From: Weissella confusa
Lineage (GTDB): Bacteria > Bacillota > Bacilli > Lactobacillales > Lactobacillaceae
Assembly (NCBI RefSeq): GCF_004766315.1
Contig: NZ_PVSN01000017.1
Location: forward strand, 1-32,850
Length of the DNA: 32,850 nt
Reading direction: 5' to 3'
Shown here: piece by piece, positions 1 through 6,543 of the stretch
Position numbering within the stretch: the stretch's first letter is position 1
Layout: each line of letters opens with the position of its first letter
Translations under genes and position numbers: made by a program
The notes under the pieces: model-generated
Seen by the model: the letters and a program-made list of their open reading frames with translations, nothing else
Told to the model about the DNA's origin: nothing
The model's database searches: none

Positions 1-5
1 ACGGT

Positions 6-539
6 TCAAGTTAAAGCATCGGTCATGATAAGCGGATGGTAACCGACGTTCAAGTAGTGATAATTAAAACCAATTTTTTCTTGATGACCAAAGGTCTCAA
101 AGTAGGTTGAATCCAAATCTAGCACCAGTTCAGTATTGGCTGATCTTTCATCAATTAAAGAGACAATACGACGATTTAATTCTTGTAGCTCATCAATGTC
201 TTCGTTCGTGAGATGTGATAGAAATCTGGAAATAGTTGGTTGAGATGCCATGTTTTGCGCATAAACAAGTCGATGTTCGATATCTTGGGTCAAGTAATCT
301 GCAACGTCGTCGTTGCGATAACCTTCGATAACTTGAATGAGCATTTGCAATAACAATTCTACCTTAGCATAGCGTGGATTTTTGCGATTATCGTTGAATT
401 CAACGTTATTAAAGAGCCTGGAAATTACAGGCGAATTCAGAAAAATACTAAGCAGCACGTTGCCACCATCCGAGGTAATTGGTGCCCCATTGTCTGAAAC
501 TGCAACTAAATGGTTGCTAGGTAATACTTTTTGAGTCAT
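6..539 (-). pseudogene. IS1380-family transposase, N-terminal 177 residues then a stop
   Basis: Transposase that would cut and paste the IS by DDE chemistry. The N-terminus (ITSDGGNVLL, a helix-rich region with GYRNDDVADYL, then QPTISRFLSHL) and the first catalytic aspartate region LVLDLDSTYFETFG (D141/D143) are typical of the family, followed by NYHYLNVGYHPLIMTDALT. Family members run to roughly 400-450 residues, but here the frame hits TGA (positions 6-8) straight after DALT, where relatives continue. A GGA-to-TGA type nonsense change or a nearby frameshift would explain it. The rest of the gene would lie beyond the left edge, so I cannot tell a point mutation from a larger truncation. As seen it lacks the second Asp and the Glu of the DDE triad and should be inactive. 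Confidence 0.8.
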
Positions 540-616
540 AATTTTAGACGCTCCAATTTTTGAGTATTTGGTTTGTTTTCCACTAACAAAATATCATAAA
601 AAAGAGCTCCTATGGT

Positions 617-635
617 TTTCACCCAACGGGTGAAA
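617..635. repeat. Perfect 8-bp inverted repeat near the IS end
   Basis: TTTCACCC-aac-GGGTGAAA. It lies between the transposase start and the hairpin at 645-684. It could be part of the IS terminal structure or a transposase binding site. No function is proven. Confidence 0.5.
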
Positions 636-644
636 GCGCAAAAC

Positions 645-684
645 CCGCTGAAACGGTATTAACTTGCTGTTTCAGCGGTTTTTT
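645..684 (+). terminator. Rho-independent terminator at the IS/phage junction
   Basis: Stem CCGCTGAAAC (645-654) pairs perfectly with GTTTCAGCGG (669-678), followed by TTTTTTG. It reads on the + strand immediately upstream of the beheaded gene and primase, so it would block transcription coming from the left into the phage replication genes. Confidence 0.8.
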
Positions 685-698
685 GTTTGTCTTGATGA

Positions 699-791
699 AT
701 AATCCGGGTCAATAACTTTGATGCAGGTGCCACACCTTCAAATGCTGCATCACCATTTGATAACGCACCATCTGCTGACCCATTCGCATAA
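699..791 (+). pseudogene. 3' remnant of a phage DNA-binding gene (DUF669- or SSB-like tail)
   Basis: About 30 codons remain open (ending NNFDAGATPSNAASPFDN then APSADPFA) and stop at TAA 789-791. There is no start codon; in-frame TGA codons at 693-698 precede it. The flexible Asn/Pro/Ala-rich tail ending in an acidic-hydrophobic tip resembles the C-termini of phage single-strand-binding or DUF669 proteins. In lactic-phage replication modules a DUF669 gene commonly sits just before primase. The stop overlaps the primase start as TAATG, so the intact gene was translationally coupled to primase. The body was removed or displaced by the IS at 1-698. Family assignment is inferred from context and tail character only. 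Confidence 0.6.
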
Positions 792-1669
792 TGAGTTACG
801 CGTTCAAAGTATCGGGTATCTATGGCGATTACGACGTTGTAGAGGAGCTTGATGTTGTTGAATACACAGAGTCACTGCCACAAGTACATGATCCCATTGA
901 TGATTTGGATGACTTCAAAACTCGACAGGCTCAATACTTTACACCTTCCACTTTGAAGAATGGGCTAACACGTAGTCGAGAAAATATCGCTGACATTCAA
1001 GGCATTTTGTTTGACTTGGATAACGTGCCAGACCGTGACGAGTTGCAACACGATTTCTACACTCTGCTAACTAAGACGAAGTTGGAAGTTTATCTGTGGC
1101 TCACACCATCTGCAATAGCTATTGGCGGCCACGAGAACGGCCACAGGCTATTTATTCCACTTGCACAAGCAATTGACCCAAGGCTACTTGGAAAGGCCGT
1201 AGATGAGCTTACAATCGCTTTTGCAAAGGCCGGGTTTAACCTGCTCAACTATGGTGTCGATTTAACAGCTTCTAAGACGGTTTCTAGGCTTATGGGCCTA
1301 CCACTTCAAAAGACAGGAACAATCGTTCCATGGGACTTGTCAGAACGATTTAAGTACAAGGTTAAGGCAGAACATCACGACTCTGGTTTTGTCCCGATTG
1401 GTTCAGATGATATGCAAGAGTTCAACGCACCAACAGTTGAAAATCTAACAAGTTTCATCAGTGGTTACGTTGACAAGCACAATATCACTTTTAACAAAGG
1501 CGAACGTGACAACAACTTGACTCGTCTAATCGGTGGGGTTGCTAAGGCATTTGCTGGTGTGGCAGATGATGACCTTATTGAGGCACTTTACAACTCAAAC
1601 ATCGCTCAACTACTCGACAACCCAGGTAAAGATATTACTAACAAGACACGACGATTATTGAAAGGATAG
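791..1669 (+). CDS. Phage DNA primase (primase-polymerase type) with helical C-terminal domain
   Basis: 292 residues; makes primers for phage DNA synthesis. The FDLDN motif (about residue 74) gives the paired acidic metal ligands of archaeo-eukaryotic primases, and GHRLFIPL (about 117) matches the region that carries the conserved histidine. Residues from about 220 (FISGYVDKHNITFNKGERDNNLTRL) resemble the PriCT-type helical domain found at the end of primase-polymerases. The ATG overlaps the upstream remnant's stop (TAATG) and has no convincing Shine-Dalgarno of its own, so translation probably depended on the now beheaded upstream gene. It is followed at 3 bases by the D5-type helicase. Primase function is confident; the exact subfamily is not. 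Confidence 0.8.
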   Translation: MSYAFKVSGIYGDYDVVEELDVVEYTESLPQVHDPIDDLDDFKTRQAQYFTPSTLKNGLTRSRENIADIQGILFDLDNVPDRDELQHDFYTLLTKTKLEVYLWLTPSAIAIGGHENGHRLFIPLAQAIDPRLLGKAVDELTIAFAKAGFNLLNYGVDLTASKTVSRLMGLPLQKTGTIVPWDLSERFKYKVKAEHHDSGFVPIGSDDMQEFNAPTVENLTSFISGYVDKHNITFNKGERDNNLTRLIGGVAKAFAGVADDDLIEALYNSNIAQLLDNPGKDITNKTRRLLKG

Positions 1670-1672
1670 ATC

Positions 1673-3091
1673 ATGGAAAGTGAATTAGCATTACGGTCTG
1701 TCCGTGCATTCGAACAAATTCAAATTCCACATACGCTTGATGATGTATATGGTGGACGCGGGACTACTGATTTCGTGGACAGCTTGGACTGGCTCAGTTC
1801 AACAGTTAAAAATCGAACTGCTGACGGTGAGCATGGTGATATTAAGTACACTATCAACTCAGTCACGGCGTTCTCAAAGTGGTTGGTTAGTTTCGACGAC
1901 TACGCAGTTAAAAATGACTGGGGATATCATTGGAACGGCAATTACTGGGAACGTATGGCTGTCAAGCAAGTCTACAACATGATCGATGTGGCTATTATGA
2001 CAATCGCTGATTTGCTGCATCTTGCAATGAATAAGAAGCGTGAACTGCAGCGTGACATCAAGCCGTATCTAATTGAGCGGTCACGAGATTTTGATGACAC
2101 AGTCAAGCCAAAGTACATTGCATTTAAAGGGTGGACACTCAACGTTACAACTAACGGATTTTTTCCACCAGAGAAGAGTATGAACATCATCGGAGGTTTC
2201 GACTTCGCACCTGATCCAGACAAAATCCCGGATACATGGATTGCGTATTCACAATATATTTTTGGAGATAACGCACGATTCTTTTGGGCTTGGATGGGAT
2301 ATGCATTTCAAAACGACATGAACTGGAAGCAAGGCGCGTTGTTCTTGCTTGACCCAATTGGCGGAACTGGTAAGACATATTTCGTGACTAAGCTCACTCA
2401 AGCTTTGTTTGGTTCACAACGAGTTGGGGCGTTCAAGTTGAAGAACATCCAAGGTGATAAGGCACGATTTGAAACAGCACGCTTCGTTGATAAGTCATTG
2501 ATGGTTGATGATGATGCCAGTCGAGCACGTATTAAGGAAGACGATACATTCAAATCAGTCACCGGTGGCGGGCTTTCACCAGTTGAACGAAAAGGTATTG
2601 ATGGAAGCGAATATAAAATAACAGCGAAGATGATTATCAACGTTAACGAGATGCCAATTTTCAACAATGCCGGAGCAATTAAACGTCGATTGCATATCAT
2701 CAAGACGGTTGCACCTTTTGTAGATGCAGACGAAGAAGCACGCCGTGACGAGTTGTTCCCAGAAGAAAAGCTTCAAGATGAAATTCCATCTCTGGCAACG
2801 TATGCGATTGAAATGTATCAGAAGGCCAAAAAGGAAGATTGGCAAATTATTGGAAACATTGTTGACGACATCGTTGCAACTGACCCATTCGCCGAATGGT
2901 TTGGAAACTTGCAACAAGGAACATATAAAGCGTCTGAGCTATATGATAAGTTCGTCGAGTATTACGTGAGTTTGGATATTAGCAAGGACAATGATCCAAT
3001 GAGCACAACCGCCTTTGACAGGAAAATGGCAAATTATGCCAACAAGAAGCGTCTAAAAGAAGGCGCCGTCTATGAAGTGAAAGGCGGATAA
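1673..3091 (+). CDS. Phage replicative helicase, D5/virulence-associated-E (P4-like) family
   Basis: 472 residues; SF3-like AAA+ ATPase that unwinds DNA together with the primase encoded just upstream. Walker A is GGTGKT (about residue 229), Walker B is LMVDDD (about 276), and a sensor-like INVNEMP sits near 322. The N-terminal 200 residues, with YHWNGNYWER, form the usual D5 N-terminal region. The C-terminal part (SELYDKFVEYYVS... KRLKEG) resembles the winged-helix tail of phage D5/VapE proteins. The ATG follows AAAGGATAG, which carries both the ribosome site and the primase stop. The gene is complete, and a 250-base repeat-rich non-coding stretch follows. Confidence 0.85.
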   Translation: MESELALRSVRAFEQIQIPHTLDDVYGGRGTTDFVDSLDWLSSTVKNRTADGEHGDIKYTINSVTAFSKWLVSFDDYAVKNDWGYHWNGNYWERMAVKQVYNMIDVAIMTIADLLHLAMNKKRELQRDIKPYLIERSRDFDDTVKPKYIAFKGWTLNVTTNGFFPPEKSMNIIGGFDFAPDPDKIPDTWIAYSQYIFGDNARFFWAWMGYAFQNDMNWKQGALFLLDPIGGTGKTYFVTKLTQALFGSQRVGAFKLKNIQGDKARFETARFVDKSLMVDDDASRARIKEDDTFKSVTGGGLSPVERKGIDGSEYKITAKMIINVNEMPIFNNAGAIKRRLHIIKTVAPFVDADEEARRDELFPEEKLQDEIPSLATYAIEMYQKAKKEDWQIIGNIVDDIVATDPFAEWFGNLQQGTYKASELYDKFVEYYVSLDISKDNDPMSTTAFDRKMANYANKKRLKEGAVYEVKGG

Positions 3092-3100
3092 ATCGCCGGT

Positions 3101-3330
3101 GTAGGGTTGTGTAGGGTTATGACGGGTTTGGGTGGTGGGTTAAACCCTTGGTATATATACCTTATGTAGGGTATGTAGGGTTATTTATTTTATTTTCCAT
3201 AAATTAAAAAAGAAGTTATATATATAAGAATATATAGGACCGTACAACCCGTAATTTGTCCGTTAAGCCTTGGTGTGACTGGGTTTCTGTTTAATTTAAC
3301 CCATACATAACCCAACACCATAACCCAACA
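3101..3330. other. Candidate phage replication origin with GTAGGGTT iterons
   Basis: This non-coding stretch sits between the helicase and RusA. On the left, GTAGGGTT occurs at 3101, 3111 and 3175, with GTAGGGTA at 3166 and shorter GGGTT cores at 3124 and 3137. On the right the complementary core AACCC appears at 3246, 3298, 3309 and 3322, including a 12-bp direct repeat CATAACCCAACA (3306-3317 and 3319-3330). Two palindromes lie inside: GGGTT-A-AACCC (3137-3147) and GGTATATATACC (3150-3161). An A/T-rich zone (about 3181-3240) separates the two arms. Iterons plus an AT-rich unwinding zone next to primase and helicase is the layout of a theta-type phage origin; Sfi21-type streptococcal phages keep their origin in a comparable place. 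Function is inferred. Confidence 0.65.
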
Positions 3331-3340
3331 TCAGAGAAAA

Positions 3341-3832
3341 ATGACTATGAACGAATTATTTACAAGCTTGGCAAACTTTCTTAAGCGTGAGTTTGGTGCG
3401 ATTAACGACAAGTTGGACAGTTTGAAAGGCAACAGCGACCAAGTTGGTAGTGTGAAAATCTTTGACGCGCTGATTGAGTTGGACAATGAGTTCGCATCTG
3501 GAAACATGATGGGACAAAACGGACAACGCAAGTTCCGACCAAAGGGTTATCACGACTATCAGGACGAATTGGTTCAAGCGCTGGACGAGTTGAACGATAA
3601 GACGAAGTTGGAAATCAATCCGGATGACGCATTGGCAGTTAGTTTGGTGTTTTATCAGACGAGAGTGAAGCAAACAACGAGATCAACTAAAGACTTAGAC
3701 AACATGGAAAAGCCAACACTGGACGCTATGCAGGAAGCGCTTGGCTTTGATGATGCACAAATTGTTGATAAGCGCAGCCGAAAGATGATGCATTTTACAC
3801 GGGCGCTTCGAATTGAAATTTGGAGGATGTAA
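3341..3832 (+). CDS. rusA: RusA-family Holliday junction resolvase with N-terminal extension
   Basis: 163 residues. RusA cuts Holliday junctions formed during phage recombination and replication. The RusA signature is at residues 119-145: DLDNMEKPTLDAMQEAL followed by FDDAQIVDKR, supplying the conserved metal-binding aspartates. Typical phage RusA proteins are about 120-140 residues; here an extra N-terminal segment (residues 1-55, LTSLANFLKREFGAI-like, probably helical) precedes the core. The start may be the ATG at 3341 or the one at 3347; the ribosome site (AGAGAAAA) is weak. It begins right at the end of the candidate origin and ends 2 bases before the next gene. Confidence 0.8.
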   Translation: MTMNELFTSLANFLKREFGAINDKLDSLKGNSDQVGSVKIFDALIELDNEFASGNMMGQNGQRKFRPKGYHDYQDELVQALDELNDKTKLEINPDDALAVSLVFYQTRVKQTTRSTKDLDNMEKPTLDAMQEALGFDDAQIVDKRSRKMMHFTRALRIEIWRM

Positions 3833-3834
3833 GG

Positions 3835-4047
3835 ATGACTGAAAAGGCACATAAGTTTGTTGTTCGCAGTAATGAACATGATATTTCAGGCAATTATAGT
3901 TATCTTAGAGCGTTCGGCACTCATTTATATACGTTTTTCGACATAGAAGATGCGACGAAATTCGATACGCGAGAAGAGGCGCAAGGATGGGCTAATTCTC
4001 ATCAGATGGTTATCGAAATTGATGAAGACGGAAACGAGGTTGAATAA
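3835..4047 (+). CDS. Small phage protein of unknown function (70 aa)
   Basis: I do not recognise a family. The ATG at 3835 is chosen over an upstream in-frame TTG (3820) because GGAGG at 3822-3826 is well spaced for it. The product is acidic at its C-terminus (EIDEDGNEVE) and contains a short EEAQGWANSHQMV segment like those seen in small phage proteins that modify or sense host functions. The stop overlaps the next start as TAATG, so it belongs to the coupled early accessory operon running to about 5557. Confidence 0.65.
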   Translation: MTEKAHKFVVRSNEHDISGNYSYLRAFGTHLYTFFDIEDATKFDTREEAQGWANSHQMVIEIDEDGNEVE

Positions 4048-4331
4048 TGCGAGAAATTAAATTCAGAAACATACACGGGCAGCCGGAACAATACACAGGC
4101 ATTAAGGATATTAACGGCGTTGAGATTTATGAAGGCGATATTATCAAGTTTCACGTAGTGATGTTGTCCCCTGATGACAAGGTTGGATATGTTAAATATT
4201 ATCCAGAATACGGTTATTCAATCGTGCTAACGCTTAATCGTGTACTCAGGCAAGAATACTGGGCGTCAGGCGATAAACACACGGTTGAAGTGATTGGAAA
4301 TATCCACGAAAACGAAGAACTACTACACTAA
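4047..4331 (+). CDS. YopX family protein
   Basis: 94 residues. The opening MREIKFRN followed by TGIKDINGVEIYEGDIIKF and a late VEVIGNIHENEELL are the hallmark of the YopX family, widespread in phages of Firmicutes and first named in Bacillus phage SPbeta. The fold is an SH3-like beta barrel; the molecular role is unknown. The start is the ATG within TAATG, coupled to the previous gene. Length is somewhat shorter than the usual 120-140 residues, with a shortened middle. Confidence 0.85.
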   Translation: MREIKFRNIHGQPEQYTGIKDINGVEIYEGDIIKFHVVMLSPDDKVGYVKYYPEYGYSIVLTLNRVLRQEYWASGDKHTVEVIGNIHENEELLH

Positions 4332-4380
4332 CAAAACAGCCAAGGGTGAAAAGACTGTGAGCCCGTATGGAGGAAATAAG

Positions 4381-4527
4381 ATGATTATCGTTAAGTGGCA
4401 AGAAGTGATCAATGGCAAGAAGAAGGATATTCACCAACACGTTGTGAACATGCAACTGGCCAATCAACTGCGTAACAGTAAGCGTAGCGAAGGAATTAAT
4501 GCATGGATTGAGATGGAGGAGAAGTAA
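4381..4527 (+). CDS. Small phage protein (48 aa), unknown
   Basis: The frame is open from 4294 but the ATG at 4381 is preceded by ATGGAGGAAATAAG, an excellent ribosome site, so the short form MIIVKWQEVINGKKKD is preferred. The product is basic and polar with no recognised domain. It ends in TAATG with the next gene. Function unknown; gene reality is supported by the ribosome site and coupling. Confidence 0.6.
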   Translation: MIIVKWQEVINGKKKDIHQHVVNMQLANQLRNSKRSEGINAWIEMEEK

Positions 4528-4910
4528 TGACGCTGAACAATTTGAAGGACGTTTTTGAAAATCCGGATCAGCTACCGTTTTTCACGCCAATCTTGTTCAA
4601 TACAATGGGCTTTTATGTGGGATATGTTCGTGTACCTGCTGACTTTCTCGTTAAGCTTGATGTAGCAACTGAACATTCATTAGTTAATTTCTCTCTAAAA
4701 GGTGTGGATTATCTAGACGAGGCATTCAATGGGTATACAGATAACGAAATTACATTTGGAAATGTAGCTAAAGATGGTTCTGTGATTTTTGGAATTGATG
4801 ATAACCATATCGTAGCGAAATATTACGAAGGCATGGAACACGATACACAAGCGTTAGCGGACTTTTTGAAGAGTATATATGAGAACCGTGAATTGTTGGA
4901 GGATAAGTAA
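4527..4910 (+). CDS. Phage hypothetical protein (127 aa)
   Basis: Soluble, acidic protein with no family I can name. The start is coupled (TAATG) to the previous gene, with GGAGGAG just upstream. It opens LNNLKDVFENPDQLPFF, the middle looks like beta-strand rich sequence (VGYVRVPADFLVKLDV, GSVIFGIDDNHIVAKYY), and it ends in a helix-like ADFLKSIYENRELLEDK. It ends in another TAATG overlap. Confidence 0.6.
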   Translation: MTLNNLKDVFENPDQLPFFTPILFNTMGFYVGYVRVPADFLVKLDVATEHSLVNFSLKGVDYLDEAFNGYTDNEITFGNVAKDGSVIFGIDDNHIVAKYYEGMEHDTQALADFLKSIYENRELLEDK

Positions 4911-5182
4911 TGAAAATTACAGCAGAAGTAAGTGGGCAAGATATGGCTACGGTGCTTGTGGATAATACATCGCCAGTTGGCGATACATACCATGACAAGG
5001 TAAGTAACGCCAAGTTGCTTGAAGTAACTGAAATAGTTACAAGAATGATTGACGATATTTGGTGGATTTATTACCAAAACAAGGACCGTAATGAGGCTTC
5101 CGTTAAAGAGGCTAGTGATATTGCTAAGACCGCTTTGTTGGGTGTTAAGGAAGCCCTGGAAGAATTAAGTGAGGAAGATTAA
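4910..5182 (+). CDS. Phage hypothetical protein (90 aa)
   Basis: Coupled at both ends by TAATG overlaps, with GGAGGATAAG before its ATG. The first 30 residues look like beta strands (MKITAEVSGQDMATVLV); the rest is helical with charged repeats (EASVKEASDIAKTALL) and a strongly acidic end. No recognised domain and no membrane segment. Unknown role in the early accessory operon. Confidence 0.6.
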   Translation: MKITAEVSGQDMATVLVDNTSPVGDTYHDKVSNAKLLEVTEIVTRMIDDIWWIYYQNKDRNEASVKEASDIAKTALLGVKEALEELSEED

Positions 5183-5376
5183 TGGCACATTTGATTAGCG
5201 AGGCAATCTTGTGGATTGTAATTGGTATTTATGCATACTGGACATATAAAGCTGATAAAGCGCGACGCGAATACGAACGTAAGGCGCAACGTGCAGTAGA
5301 GGCAGTAGAAGGATGGCGTGATGTATATCTGAAGGTATATCAAATGAACGACTCGAAAGAAGATGATCATGCGTAA
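5182..5376 (+). CDS. Small membrane-anchored phage protein (64 aa)
   Basis: One N-terminal transmembrane helix (about residues 7-20, AILWIVIGIYAYW) followed by a highly charged helical cytoplasmic tail (KADKARREYERKAQRAVEAV). The start overlaps the previous stop (TAATG). Its last codons overlap the start of the next gene by 14 bases. Family unknown; this design occurs in small phage proteins that act at the host membrane. Confidence 0.6.
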   Translation: MAHLISEAILWIVIGIYAYWTYKADKARREYERKAQRAVEAVEGWRDVYLKVYQMNDSKEDDHA

Positions 5377-5557
5377 GTATTACTATTTCCGAGATAAGCA
5401 AGGCTACTTCAAACTCGCTTATACACCACAAGGCAATCGCGTGATTGTGCGGACGTGGAATAAGCGTCAGGCATATCGCACAAGTAGCAAGTGGCTCATC
5501 AAGCATATGGTCAGCAAGTGGTTAGTTGGGTATTACTATTGGGTAGAAGAAGGATAA
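5363..5557 (+). CDS. Small basic phage protein (64 aa)
   Basis: Rich in Tyr, Trp, Lys and Arg (MRKYYYFRDKQGYFKLAY; then TWNKRQAYRTSSKWL), which suggests nucleic-acid binding, but no family is recognised. Either ATG (5363 or 5369) could start it; the second sits better behind GAAAGAAG. It is the last gene of the accessory operon; a minus-strand terminator hairpin follows at once. Confidence 0.55.
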   Translation: MIMRKYYYFRDKQGYFKLAYTPQGNRVIVRTWNKRQAYRTSSKWLIKHMVSKWLVGYYYWVEEG

Positions 5558-5586
5558 ACAAAAAGCGCCAGACCGAAGTCCAGCGC
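5558..5586 (-). terminator. Terminator hairpin reading on the minus strand
   Basis: On the minus strand: stem GCGCTGGAC, TTCG tetraloop, then GTCTGGCGC and TTTTTGTTT. All nine pairs form in minus-strand RNA (two G-U wobbles), whereas the + strand RNA would carry two C-A mismatches and has no U-run after it. The signal is therefore directed against leftward transcription, although every gene here reads rightward. Confidence 0.7.
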
Positions 5587-5640
5587 CATGTAAAAGAATT
5601 GGGGGTAAGTTCATTTTAACATGGTTCGGAGGACGTAGGA

Positions 5641-6066
5641 ATGGCACTTTTACCAGCGGTGAATGAGAAGGCAACAAGAGAAGCGGTTCGAGAGTTTTTT
5701 GATAGTGAGTGGCCACGTATCGTTAACATGGCTGATATGGGATATGTTGATTTGAAGTCAGTTGAAATTTCAGACATGCCAAGTGCTCGATCATTTGGTA
5801 ATGCTAACGATGAGAGGTTCACGAACCACACTGACGCTGTGTACTACTATGATGCCGTTGTCCATGCCATCAAGGTTATGACACAGCCACACAGGCACTT
5901 CATGTGGTTGCGATACGTCCGACACTTAGAATGGTTACAAGTAGAAGCACTGACTGGTTACAGCACTAGGCGTGGTCAAGAGATTATCGACGAAGCGTTT
6001 CTGTTGTTCGCTGATAAGTTTGCCGATGTTGATGATCTGCGAGTTAAGGAAAGCAGCAGTTATTAG
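5641..6066 (+). CDS. arpU: ArpU-family phage late-gene transcription regulator
   Basis: 141 residues. ArpU-type proteins are small sigma-like helix-turn-helix regulators that close the early region of many Gram-positive phages and switch on the packaging and structural genes. The C-terminal half fits: YYYDAVVHAIKVM, then RHFMWLRYVRHLEWLQVEALTGYS with TRRGQEIIDEAFLLFAD as the recognition-helix region. It has a very good ribosome site (CGGAGGACGTAGGA). It lies between the early accessory operon and the packaging genes, the expected place. Confidence 0.8.
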   Translation: MALLPAVNEKATREAVREFFDSEWPRIVNMADMGYVDLKSVEISDMPSARSFGNANDERFTNHTDAVYYYDAVVHAIKVMTQPHRHFMWLRYVRHLEWLQVEALTGYSTRRGQEIIDEAFLLFADKFADVDDLRVKESSSY

Positions 6067-6076
6067 TTGCGCAACT
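6065..6076. repeat. 12-bp perfect palindrome AGTTGCGCAACT
   Basis: It overlaps the arpU stop codon and lies about 18 bases upstream of the -35 of the next promoter, so it could be an operator for a dimeric regulator. No protein is assigned. Confidence 0.4.
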
Positions 6077-6093
6077 TATTAATTATTTATTGA

Positions 6094-6122
6094 TTGACTA
6101 TTTAACCAAGTGGATATATCAT
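6094..6122 (+). promoter_or_regulatory. Sigma-A promoter for the CsbD-like gene
   Basis: TTGACT (6094-6099), a 17-base spacer, then TATCAT (6117-6122). The start of transcription would be near 6129, leaving a 35-base leader before the CsbD-like gene. A second A/T-rich -10-like TATTAT (6135-6140) has no good -35. Confidence 0.6.
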
Positions 6123-6163
6123 TTGTGTGTAATATATTATAGATAACCTGAGGGGGTACGATC

Positions 6164-6334
6164 ATGGCTTTAGAAGACAAGATTGATGGCGCAAAGGATC
6201 AAGTAGCAGGTAAGGCGAAGGAAGTTGAAGGTAAGGTCCAAGGACTATTGGGTAAGGCCAAGGATGCCTTTGGAGATGTTAAGGATGCTGCAGAAGATGC
6301 AGTTGAAGACATCAAGGAAAAGTTTGATAAGTAA
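6164..6334 (+). CDS. CsbD-like small stress protein
   Basis: 56 residues, with a strong GAGGGGGT ribosome site. The start MALEDKIDGAKDQVAGKAK and the repeated K-x-K-D/E amphipathic pattern ending EDIKEKFDK match the CsbD family, small disordered-to-helical proteins induced by general stress in Bacillus and lactic acid bacteria. The gene has its own promoter and terminator, so it is a self-contained unit (a moron) inside the prophage, placed between arpU and the tRNAs. A role in host stress tolerance is inferred from the family, not shown. Confidence 0.85.
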   Translation: MALEDKIDGAKDQVAGKAKEVEGKVQGLLGKAKDAFGDVKDAAEDAVEDIKEKFDK

Positions 6335-6343
6335 TTTTTAATA

Positions 6344-6383
6344 CTTCCAAATGCGTACTCGCTGTATTTGGAAGCATTCTTTT
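6344..6383 (+). terminator. Terminator after the CsbD-like gene
   Basis: CTTCCAAAT (6344-6352) pairs perfectly with ATTTGGAAG (6366-6374), with an inner GCG/CGC, followed by CATTCTTTTG. It ends directly at the 5' end of the first tRNA. Confidence 0.7.
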
Positions 6384-6457
6384 GTTCCTTTAGCTCAGTT
6401 GGTTAGAGCAGACGGCTCATAACCGTCCGGTCACTGGTTCGAGACCAGTAGGGAACA
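6384..6457 (+). tRNA. tRNA with CAU anticodon (Ile2 or elongator Met)
   Basis: Full cloverleaf in 74 bases: acceptor GTTCCTT/AGGGAAC with discriminator A, D arm GCTC-AGTTGGTTA-GAGC, anticodon arm GACGG-CTCATAA-CCGTC, T arm ACTGG-TTCGAGA-CCAGT; CCA is not encoded. The anticodon arm and variable loop look like Gram-positive tRNA-Ile2 (read as AUA once C34 becomes lysidine), but elongator Met can carry the same loop. It is not an initiator: the anticodon stem lacks the three G-C pairs expected of tRNA-fMet. Confidence 0.9.
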
Positions 6458-6464
6458 TGGCATG

Positions 6465-6530
6465 GATTGATAGATGTTAGGCCTTTTCATCCCTATATGG
6501 CTACAACACTCACACAGATGTCTATCAATC
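6465..6530. repeat. Long-range 10-bp inverted repeat between the two tRNAs
   Basis: GATTGATAGA (6465-6474) pairs perfectly with TCTATCAATC (6521-6530), enclosing 46 bases that include a weaker TAGGCC/GGCTA pairing. TTTGCTTTTA follows. It could fold into a structured processing spacer, a weak terminator with a big loop, or a decayed tRNA-like element. No known RNA family is recognised. Confidence 0.5.
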
Positions 6531-6543
6531 TTTGCTTTTATAA

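Larger units (their letters stand above)
1..698 (-). mobile_element. IS1380-family insertion sequence, one end (continues past left edge)
   Basis: This stretch holds the 5' part of an IS1380-type transposase on the minus strand plus about 150 bases of non-coding end sequence. Phage coding sequence resumes in frame only from about 699, directly after in-frame stops at 693-698, so the element/phage junction is placed near 690-698. The exact terminal inverted repeat cannot be fixed because only one end is in view. The element lies inside the phage replication module and separates primase from everything upstream. Confidence 0.6.

Noticed and set aside
3119-3169. 16-codon open frame in the origin region
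   Set aside because: It starts inside the iterons, has no ribosome site and encodes nothing recognisable.
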